A DNA stretch of 64,000 nt from Siphonodentalium dalli (Eukaryota; Mollusca; Scaphopoda; Gadilida; Siphonodentaliidae): positions 163,366,875-163,430,874 of the forward strand of contig CP136062.1 of assembly GCA_032622095.1 (NCBI GenBank), in the 5' to 3' direction. Positions within the stretch are counted from its first letter, which is position 1, and each line of letters begins with the position of its first letter. The notes beneath the pieces are model-generated. The model was not told the origin of the DNA. It saw only the letters and a list, made by a program, of their open reading frames with translations, and searched no databases. This document shows, piece by piece, positions 34,801-46,800 of the stretch. Both the position numbers and the translations under genes were made by a program.

Positions 34801-37800
34801 TGTCCAGACATGAGCGTGTTGTGTCTGTGTACAGACATGAGCGTGTTGTGTGATTCTGTGTTCGCACTTAGGGGTTCCTGGGAATGGGGGGAGATTTTCA
34901 TTGGGCCAGTTTTTCCGCCCGAGGTGACCTTCACCTTGAAACGGGTACCCACAAATGATCTAATAAATATTTTGGGACTTCTGTTTGTTTGTCTGTTAGC
35001 TATGGCCCGGGAAAACTGCTGGACGGATTTCGACGAAATTTGATACCTTGATAACTTGTTGTAAGTTGCTTGTTAAGTATGATAACTTAAGTAATTAGGT
35101 ATTTGGTGTACCAATACTTTTTGTATTAAAATATAGTTTAACTGATTTTGCTTGGGTTTAGCTCTTCAGGTGAAATCATCTGAAGAGCTTAACCCAAGTG
35201 AAGTCAGTTTTACAAGAGGACTGTAGATAGCAAACTATATACAAGAGGGCTGCATATAGCAAACCATATACAAGAGGTCTGCAGATAGAAAACCATATAC
35301 AAGAGGGCTGCATATAGCAATCTATATACAAGAGGACTGCAGATAGCAAACTTTATACAAGAGGCATGCATATAGCAAACTATATACAAGAGTACTGCAG
35401 ATAGAAAACTATATACAAGAGGTCTGCAGATAGAAATCTATATACAAGATGACTGCAGATAGCGAACTATATACAAGAGGACTGTAGATAGCAAACTATA
35501 TACAAGAGGCTTGCAGATAGCAAACTATATACAAGAGTACTGCAAATAGCAAACTATATACAGGAGGACTGGAGATAGCAAACCATATACAAGAGGACTG
35601 CAGATAGCAAACCATATACAAGAGGGCTGCAGATAGCAAACCATATACAAGAGGCCTGCAAGATAGCAAACTATATACAAGAGGGCTGCAGATAGCAAAC
35701 CATATACAAGAGTCATGCAGATAGCAAACTATATACAAGATGACTGCAGATAGCAAACTATATACAAGAGGCATGCATATAGAAAACTATATACAAGAGG
35801 ACTGCAGATGGCAAACCAGAAACAAGTGGACTGCATATAGCAAAACATATACAAGAGGTCTGCAGATAGAAAACCATATACAAGAGGACTGGAGATAGCA
35901 AACAATATACAAAAGGTCTGCAGATAGAAAACCATATACAAGAGGCTGCAGATAGCAAACTGTATACAAGAGGACTGCAGATGGCAAACCAGAAACAAGT
36001 GGACTGCATATAGAAAACCATATACAAGAGGACACCGGGATGAACCACATAGTGTGCAATAACTTTACTCAGATAAACTTGTTTTTTTCACAGACATGAG
36101 AACCCTGTATTGGCCTGTCCTATCGAGATTATTAAAGACACTGAGGATCTTCTTGTCATAAATAAACCACCAAGTATTCCATGTCATCCATGCGGCAGGT
36201 ACAGATTTAACAGTGTGATGTTCATACTCGGCAAAGAATATGGCTTTGCTAATCTAAGAGGTGAGATTTTTCCTTTCTTTACTAAATGGATTCTCCCACC
36301 CATGTATAAATATGTGTCAAAGGTTCCCAATGCTGTTAAGATTGAAAACGAAACATCTCACATTGAAGGTTATTACAATTTCCGAAAAAGTTTAGATATT
36401 CGAAACAAGTAAGTTTATGTTGAAAAATAACAACCCAAATACTAATTATTCCTATTATCTAAATAAGTATGCAGTGCAGAATATAGTACTGTACACAGTG
36501 GAAATTCTGTCCAGCGAAATAAGAGTACAGGGAAGAATGAGAGCATAAATATGGCAGCTAGCGCTGTCAAGATGGAAATAAGTCTCTATTATGTTATCTA
36601 TGCATAACTCAAGAAACCTCTAAACTATTTCATCCTCTCTACCAAAGTTGGATTCATAAAGTTGGAAACTTAATTTTAAAGTTCTATTGCTATCTTTACC
36701 TTATTTCTAAGCACTTTAAAAAAAATTAGGACTTATTTATAAACAAGTTTTTATCAAAACTTGACTATTGGTATGGCAAGGGACGGTTCACTGTCAGTTT
36801 AATTGTGAGCTAATTGTCATGTGCAACAGCTGCACACAGAAAATCGGGTTCTCCTTGACTTTCAAACCGGAGTTATGCCACTTGTTCCTATTTATAGAAA
36901 TTTTATATCCGTTAGCGCGATAACTTGAATAAACATCAACCAATAGCATTCATATTTAGTATATGGATCTTTCACAACAGTATCTCAAGCGAGTTCGAAA
37001 ATCAGATTTGTCCGATTTCTTTTACCTGAGTTACTGCCCTTAGTTTGTCTATTGTTAGCAATTTTAGGAAATTTTATGTCCGATAGTGCAAACACTTGAA
37101 CAAATGTCAACCAATTACATTCATCTTTGGTATGTGGACCTTTCACAACAATATTACGATCGAGTTCGAAAACCAGGTTTGTTCGATTTATTTTACCTGA
37201 GTTATGGCCCTTAGTTTGTCTTTTTTTTTATAGCAATTGTATGACCTTTGGCATGATAACTTTATCAAACTTCGACCAATTTCATTCATATTTGGTATAG
37301 GGATCTTTCAGAACAATATCTCAAACATTTTCTAAAATCAGGTTTGTCTGGTTTTTTTTTACCTGAATTACGGTCCTTAGTTTCTCTATTTTTAGTTATT
37401 ATATGACCGTTAGTGCGAAAACTTGAAAAAAATGTATATTTGGTAGATGGATCTTTCACAACACTATCTTGATTGAGTTCAAACACCAGGTTTTTCGGAT
37501 TTTCAGTTGAGTTTTTATCAAATTGATAGGGCGAGGGACGATTGGTAGGTGGGCTTTTGTCTGGGAGTAGATCGTGTTGTATCTGTGAGGCATATTGCAA
37601 CGATGATGGCTGTTACTGATGGTCATGAGGGCATGCAGGTCAACCTATTTGGGTTGGCATCTTCTGATTATGACAACTGTATAGGAAACAATCTACTGTG
37701 TGACAATTCTACTCCTCTCAACGAATTTTTTTTCTCGCATTATCTAAAAATTATTGATTAGAAGGTTTAGTAACCCTTCCATGACTGGAGCTTTCTGCCA

Positions 37801-40800
37801 GTGCATTCTCTTATATATGCGAGTCTCTTTTAGGGAGCCTTGAATATATAAGAGAATACATTGGCCTAAAATATTTACTTTGACATTGTAAGCCATTGCA
37901 TTCTCTTATATATGCAAGGCTCCTTATGGGAGATTTGCATACATGTATATAAGAGAGTGAACTGGCACATTATATTTAAAGCTGCACCAGCGCAGCTGCC
38001 ATCATTAAAGGGTTTAAGAAAAAGAAAGAAAGGTTATTTTCAATTGCAGGAATTTATCGACTGGACCGTCTGACATCGGGTGTACTGATATTTGGGAAGA
38101 AGGACAAAATAACTAAAACACTTATGAACCAGGTGGTCACGAGATCTGTTCAGAAAGAGTATGTTGCTAGGGTCGAGGGTCGTTTCCCTGAGTGAGTATT
38201 CTGCATCTCTTTCTCGTTTTAGTTAACATATTGAGTTATCATGAACTAAACCATCCTTCAGGGATACCACTACGAGTTAACCCTTCCATGACGGGAGCTT
38301 CCTGAAATTTTGCGAAAACCCTGTGCCAATGCATTCTCTCATATATGCAGTCTCCCTGTGGCAGTGAATTCTCTTATATTTGCGAGTCTCCCTTTGAGTC
38401 TCCCAAAGGGAGACTCGCATATATAAGAGAATGTATTGGCCTAACAATATTTAACTTGACTTTGTAAGCCAGTGCATTCTCTTATATATGCGAGGCTCCC
38501 TTTGGGAGACTCGCAAATATAAGAGAATTCACTGCCACAGGATCATTAATGTTGCACCAGCGCACCTCCCTATCATGAAAGGGTTAACTCATACTTTATA
38601 TGGCGTCTCGTATATTACTGCTGTAGAAATTTAAGAATCTGAAGTTTATGAATTTTAGACACCACTTCTGAAGTAATATAATCCGACATGTAAGATTGTA
38701 TGTGTCTAAATTTTGGTACGAGATAACTTATAGTTGTCGCCCAGTGCCACCCATCCAATCTTGGTATGCGCAATACAATATTCCCCTGCACTGACAACAA
38801 GTTATCTTGTAGTCAAAACAGGTTTAGCCTTCTACAGAAAGTTAAACAGCACTTGTTTATGATTTGGAGTATCCAACAGTTATTTTTACCCCAAAATCGG
38901 AATCTAATTAAAAATCCAAATTGATTTTGTAATGGGAGTGACATGAAAATCAAATTTATAGTATGATCATCTGCCAATTGATTAGATCATACAGCTTAAT
39001 GGTAACAACACACACTCATTGCAGTGCACATACAACAATGTAATGAGGATTAACACTAATGAATCCTTTGTGTGTCATAAGGCTGAATGGTAGATGGTGA
39101 GTAGTGGTATATTGTCAAGTAACAATGGTGGGATTAAAGAAGTCTAGACACGGTATTTGAAGTTATGGACATAATTATATAGAATGTTAGATGTTAAATA
39201 AAACAAAAATATTTCATTAATTGTGAGACAAGAAAATGAGGATTTAATTTGGCCAAAAAAAAATCATAATAGGCCAAATAATTTGCTAAAATATTTTTCG
39301 GCCCAGCGTGAATACTGCCTCCGACTAAATAAATACTCATGAGAAAATGGTGGTAAAGTGTGGGTACGAGATAACTTGTAGTGGCACACAGTAAAAAAAA
39401 CATGATTTGGGGTTGCTTGGTGCCAACTACGAATTATAAAATTATCTTGTAGTGTGTTTACGGCATGTTTTTTATGTGTTTTTATGCCAATACATGCTCA
39501 GGGTTGGGGTTTGAGGCTGGTAAAACAGTTCTATGAGGGTTGAAAGTGTTCAGCATGTATTCATTCATATCTTGGAGCACATGCACACAGACAGCAAAAA
39601 AAACCAGATAATACGAGAGCATAATTATTCATATCATAGGTGGGAAACGTTCTGATAATAAGTTCAACATTTGTTGAATTTATTTTCTGAACATTTCCTG
39701 AGGGAGCTACTCATCAGTGAGTATTTAGGATATGTAGGGTTAACATGTCACTCATTGTGTTCATCACATCAGACATGCATTTAGTTGAGTAATCTATATA
39801 TACAAAATAGTAGGTTCTGTCCGTCTGTCTGTCTGGATTTTTCTCCCAGAGTTCTGGTCCGATTTCAACCATATTTAGTGTGGTGACTCGGGGTACCCTG
39901 GCTGAAGTTATAATGGCGTTAGTTTTTTTTATTTTTTATTTAAAAAAATTAATTAAAAATTGCCCTACACCTGTCAATATTAATGTTGTATAGCTCAATA
40001 TCTTGGTTGTTTCAAATGAACTTTGGATTGAAAACTTGAACAGCACCCTTCCATATGTATGCATATTTGAAATTGTAAAACTAAATCGTTAAATCACATT
40101 TATTATATGTTTCAAGTGGTGTGATAAAGGTAGAACAGCCAATCGACTCCATGTCACAGAAGCTTGGACTACGAAAAGTTTCAGCCAATGGGAAGCCTAG
40201 TAGTACATCATTTGAAAGACTAAGCTTTAATGGGAAATCAAGTGTTGTGAAATGTAAGTTGACTTCTCTAATTGTTATTACTTATTCAGTTGGCCAGGGC
40301 CCAAGCTAGGGGTTGAAAACAGGGAGAAGTGACATCCCCCCTGGAGATTTTAGGGAGACTTCATCCCAAAATAGGGAGACTTAAAAAAACATAAGAAACA
40401 CTTTTCAAATATCACTTTATTTATAACATCAATAAAAAGATAAAATAACAAGATAAAACATGTTTAGGAAGAATAAAATACAGCACAAGTATAGTACCTA
40501 TATAGATTGATAACTGAATCTGTATTTCTTCAAATTATAACTGTTATTTAAATGGTTCTCATATATGGTTCTCATATGTGGGATGGTTCTTACATGGTTC
40601 TCATGTGTGGGATGGTTCTCATAAATGGTTCTCATGTGGTTTTCATAATGGTTCTCATGTGGTTTTCATAATGGTTCTCATGTGTGGGATGGTTCTCATA
40701 TGGTTCTCATAAATGGTTCTCATGTGGTTTTCATAATGGTTCTCATGTGTGGGATGGTTCTCATAAATGGTTCTCATATATGGTTCTCATTTATAGGATG

Positions 40801-43800
40801 GTTCTCATATTTGGTTCTCATGTGCTGGATGGTTCTCACATAGTTCTCATGTGTGGGGTGGTTCTTACATGGTTCTCATGTGTGGGATGGTTCTCATATG
40901 GTTCTCATAAATGGTTCTCATGTGGTTCTCATATATGGTTCTAATTTATAGGATGGTTCTCATATATGGTTCTCATGTGCTGGATGGTTCTCACATGGTT
41001 CTCATATTTTGTTCTCATGTGTAGGATGGTTCTCATATGGATCTCATACATGGTACTCATATGGTTCTCATGTATGATTCTCATGTGTAGGATGGTTCTC
41101 ATGTGGTTCTCATGTATGATTCTCATGTGTATGATGGTTCTCATGTGGTTCTCATGTATGATTCTATTGTGTAGGATGGTTCTCATGTGGTTCTCATGTA
41201 TGATTCTCATGTGTAGGATGGGATAGCATCACCAAATTCGCCCTCTGTGGACCTCATTCTGCTTACACCTAAGCAGAATGAGGTTCCCAGAAGGGTATGC
41301 GGGGTAGCATCACTAAATTCGCCCTCTGGGGACCTCATTCTGCAAATGACAGACACCCTATTTCAAGGCTTGCTTATATCCGTTATTATCGGAACGGTAC
41401 AAAATTTTTCAAGTGCGGAATTTGTTTCTTGATAGTAATGCTATCTTTTTATACAAAATAAACCAATAATTTCACTAGATAAGTGGGGTCTCAGTGGCTC
41501 AGTTGGTTAGGGGTACAACTCAAGCCGTCTCGCCCTCCAGCGCTGGCGATGAGGGTTCAAATCCACATGTTTCCAGCATGGACTTTGTAACTCGAAATCG
41601 TTATCTGATGGAGTTGCCAGTTACTCGCCGGTGGTTTGACGCACTTGGTCGATGAGTCGATCAGCTATTGAAATCACTGTTAGATTAGCCCTAAGTGTGC
41701 AGATTTCCCCCACCACTAAAATTGGCAATGTAGTGGTATGGCGTCAGTTGCTGAAAGCGACATTAAACCATTAAGTTTCTGAAAAATTTGCTATGACAAT
41801 CAATGTTGAAATTATCTAACTCTGCACAACCTTAATTAAATCAACCTATTTCCACTCATTCCTTTGCATCACAATCTATCTATCTCTGTATACTGGTTAA
41901 CCCCCATTTGGGTATTATCACCAGGAGCGTCAGTGCAAGTGAGTAGGAAGTTGAGCGGATAGTGGTGATGAGTTTGTCAGTTAAAAGAATATGTACAGAT
42001 AAAAGCATGTTAAAACAAATGTTGCTGTTGGGTTTATGGTTGAATCTGATAAGCACTCCTCCTGAACTGGTCAGGGTCAGAGAGCTTTATCAGATCAAAC
42101 GGGAGTTGATTCCAAAGTATAGCTGTGCTTGGGAAGAATGAATGTCTAAATTAATTTGGCTCAGTGTGAATTTGATGACAAGTATCAACGTTGCTATATC
42201 TGCTTTGTCTGAATGGTTTCTGGAGGTAATCTGGAATAGTGATATCTACTTGGTTATGGACTATTTATAATGCCCCATTTTTTTAATTACAGGCTGGCCA
42301 CGCACAGGGAGAACTCACCAGATAAGAGTCCATCTCCAGTATCTCGGTAAGATATTCCAGTCCTATGTTTTGCTCTGCAAAGAATAAGTTATTCAGTGTT
42401 CGCGCTGTCGGTGGCTAAAATAGCCAATGGCCACTCTTTCGAAAGTGGCCACAAAATATTTCATTTGGCCAAACTTTTGACCAAATTATTTTTTTGCACA
42501 AATGGAGACAGAAATCTAATTCAAATAGCACTGAATAGATCAACGAAGTTAGGCAACGAAATATCACCGGGTTTTGGACATGCACATTTCGTACTTGGGA
42601 TACATCATACGATGACAACCCAAATTCATTTTGTAAGAGGAGATTGATTGAATGGTGATGGTTGTACAAAGGCGATTACTAATTGCCAAAAACCTTACCG
42701 GTAATCTCTGCGGTGGTTATTTCATATTTTGTTGGTTTGGCGGTGTGTAAGATGAAATACGTAAATTCATTTTCCTATAATTCGATGTACCAGCGATGGC
42801 ATGTCAGTTACATAATGTGTCATAAACTGCATCCCATGTTATAACAACAACCGGGCTACAGACCATGAAGGTTATTTGTACAACAATAGGTATTCAGCAC
42901 CTTACGATAATATAAAGCAACAGAACTGCTGTTTATTTCGGCGAAAATAGCGATGACAACTAACACACTCCATTACTTGATTAGTTGGCGAACATGGTGT
43001 CAGCGATGCGACATAGAGTCAGAGAGTTATATATTTAATAACTTAATTTAGTCATCAATTGTGAGCCCAGAAAATGAGAATTTAATTTGGCCAATTTTTT
43101 TTTTTTTTGGCCAGAAGATTTTTCAGTCCAACGCAAACTGAAGGTATTATCAAGCAACGATATAGGTGGCCATTTGGTAACAACTGTATTAAACAACATA
43201 TATAGAATGGAAACCAATGTGTCAATTGATAATCTCCATTTATTAACATTTATTTAAAAATCAACACTTGTATGTTCCACTCTTATAATCGGTGTTTCAC
43301 TATCACCATCTGCCATCGCAACTTCATTGTTACATTTAACTTAAGTAATCGCTATTTTCAAACTTCGTATATCAACTTTTCAATCAGTATTTCTATAAAG
43401 AAAAAGCATTGTCATATTTTGCTTCCAAAAGGAATATGCTTTAGATCAACATGTCTAATTATTCTTCTATATTCCTCTAGTTATTTCCCCAGCAAGAAAT
43501 ATTGGTTCGAGAGCCAGAAAAGTAGCCAATAATTCCTCAATGAAACATCTGCAAATGAAGTGAATTTACCCTTTCTTTACTAATTGGGTTATAAAAGTAT
43601 GCATCAGAATGATCTATTATTCATTTGGAGGAATATTCAGGAACCAGTCTTTGTAAACATACACTCAGATTCATACCAGTATTGATGCTGGGCCAGAAAA
43701 TTGTTGGGCCAAAACTCAGGCCATTTGTAATGTTTTTGTGCCATTTTAAAAAGTCTTGTGCCATCGGTTTAAAGACATATTATGTACTTGTTCGGGTGTT

Positions 43801-46800
43801 TAAAACTGATCAGTTTGTATTCAGGCACTATGCCAACTGGAGGAATGTACCATTCTACTAACATTGCCAAAAATCTGAAGCTAAACGACCCTACCACTCC
43901 ATAGAAAACATCGTCTGAACTATGCTCAATTGTAAATATTTACTACTCGATTCGGGACGCATCTTTCTGCAATAAACTAACGAAAACTATTTCCCCAATG
44001 AGAGTCACTGCAATTAATTAATATATAAGAATGACGGTGTGTGTTGTCAATTTGGATATAAATTTGTAAAAATTACTACTTTGAACAAGATTATTCTCTA
44101 TTTCTAATCGATCACCCTGATAAATTGTATTTATTTGGCCCCAATGGCCCCCAACAGCGCAAACACTGATTCATATGGACACTGAATCTATCGTATTCCC
44201 ACAAACTTTTCATTTCTTGGAAGGCTTGCGGTATTCCCAGAATAACGTCACATCGCGTTACGTTAATCATTTCGATTGGACTCCTTTATCTTGGTGCTAC
44301 AAATAGTGAGTTCTGATTGGTGCTAACTGACATGGAATCACGGGGTTGGGAAATGAAAACTCGATGAAAGGTCATCAGACCCACTATTTTATATGTGGGT
44401 ATGTAGTTTACTCCAGAGTGTTCAGGACTATAAGCAGACGACAGTTAATACAATTGCTGATTCCTATATATTGGCCAATTGTTGAACTTATTATCTGAAC
44501 ATTTCCTAAGGGAACAACTCATCAATGAGTATTTAGTAAAGAAAGGCTAATATTCTTGCAGGTCACCCGATTGTTAATGACCCATTCTACAATTCTGATG
44601 TATGGGGTCCAGAGAAGGGGAAGGGTGGAATATTCACAGTACCAGAAGATGAGGTTTGTGACCCATGACAATCTTTAATACAGTATACCCATATATATAC
44701 ATTCACAGCACTGATATTTTTAAAGGATCACCTAAGTGCCCTACCTCCGATATCTAAATGAAATGAAATGTTTATATGTGGTTATCACTGAAAAGTACCG
44801 GATAAGTTTGAATCATGGATTTGTCAAATAAATTTTGCGAGATACTGGGACTTTTATTTTTCTAAGGAAAGTAAATTTTGTTGGTTTTCACATGATCACT
44901 CCATTTAGAGTTGCTTAACATGTTCACTGCCGACAAAGAGTTATCTCTGACCTTTTGCAAGTAATTGAATGGGCATCGCCAGTCAATGTGTTAATCACCT
45001 CCAAACTGGCTATGGAATTGATATTACTGAAATGGAGACTGAATTTGAATCATGGAGTTGATAGGTGATTTTTTCCAGATACATGTATATGGGCCTTTTG
45101 TTTGCATTTCTCCATAAACATTTTTGACCAGCATACGTTTTAGCCATGCTCTTGTTTCTTAAATGGATACTGTACTCAAATATTGTTGTTGGTTTCTATA
45201 GTTTCTCAGTCGTGGAATAAGATAACCAGATTTCCATTATTTGAAAGTTTGTTGAGTATAAAGTAATTTTATGGATGGCAGATTAGCCGGAATGTGAAAA
45301 TACAAATTGTCGTTGTTGAGTAATTTTGTACAGTTTTCAAGCAAATGTATCAAATAAATGTTATATTATATGCATGCTAAATCTCTTCATCTCAAATTAC
45401 TAGATTTTTCTATATCTTATCAATATTAGATCGTTGTTATTACCAGGAATTTATTGAAAATGGCGTTCAGTACCCCTTTAAGTCTAGGTTCCTATAATGA
45501 GTGATATATTGATTTTATTGTGTTATTATGTCATGCCGCGTGGTTCTATTTTTTCCATAGCGTTTGCTCTAATATTTATTACAGATCAACACAGCTCTGA
45601 TGGCCACACACAATGTGGGTTTGTGGCTGGCTGATGGGGAGAACTTATTGTATCAGCAGAGACTTGATGAAATTAAAGAACAAGAAAAAAGGGTTAACAT
45701 CAGTGAAAATGCTGTAAACAACAACTCCGAGGAACCGCAATCTAAAAAGCTGAAAACAGATGAGGTTTCTACAACTGATAAAGATTTGAATGTGTGTGGT
45801 GATTTATCCGAACAGAGCTGTGATAATGACAACGCAGTTCTGGCTGGTGAAAAAGCCCCAGAATTTGGCGGTGAATGTTCAACTAAATTTGTGCCAGGTT
45901 CATGTGATGCCACAAAGACTGCTACAATGCCAGGTGCTTTTGAGCCAGTGAAATGGATTCCTTGTGAGCATTGTGACAGCTGTCCGAAAAAATTCATCGA
46001 TCCAAAAAGGGATGATCTGTTGATCTATCTACATGCTCTGTCTTACAAGGTTTGTATTTTTCTCTGTGAATGCTTTGCTATGAAGAGATAGACAATTATA
46101 GTTAACTGTTCTGAGAAGCATACAGTATTTCTCTTCTCACCCTCTGGGAACCTCATTCTGCTAAGGCCTCAACTGCTATGGGAGATCTATGATCAGATTG
46201 AAGTTCCCCAGTTGAAATTGGTGATGTTCACCCATTAGTCACCTCGATTATGCATTTTTCATACGCCTGTTTTTGAGAGAGAAAAACAACGCATTATGAG
46301 TCGACTATCCATCTTGCCGTCTGTCCGTTTGCTTTTTTCGTTTCCAGATGATAACTTTAGTAAGTCTGAACTGAATGGAATGAAATTCGGTATGTGTGTT
46401 TATTGCACAAAATACATGTCAACTTCAGTCTGAACTGAATGGAATAAAATTTGGTATGTGAGTTCACAAGCCAAAAATACAGGTCAAGTTCGAATTTGGG
46501 TTCCGCTCATAAATTTTTGCTGGAGTTATGGTCCTTGTCGACTTAGAATTTGCCAATTATTTCAGTTTCTGGATAATAACTTTAGTTTTAGTTGTCTGAT
46601 TGTCTTCAAATTTAGATAGAAACTTCGCAGAAGGGAAAAAGTAACTAAAAACAATGTTAATTTGATACTATAGATACTTTCCAGAAGATGAGGCCTTCAG
46701 ATGTTCAGAGAGGGTGCATTTGGTATGCTAGCCTGCTGTGTGGGATAGCATCACTAAATTAACACTCTGTGGACCTCATTCTGCAAATGTCAGACACACA

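Noticed and set aside
35205-36030. Regular repeats resembling a CRISPR array
   Set aside because: There are no unique spacers of constant length, no cas genes, and the context is an animal intron.
35496-36059. Five long minus-strand ORFs rich in Tyr, Cys, Leu and Phe that look like membrane proteins
   Set aside because: Products of the 29-bp minisatellite; every frame gives the same cyclic peptide.
40684-41226. Long Trp/Ser/Met/His ORFs on both strands
   Set aside because: Translation of the GGTTCTCAT minisatellite.
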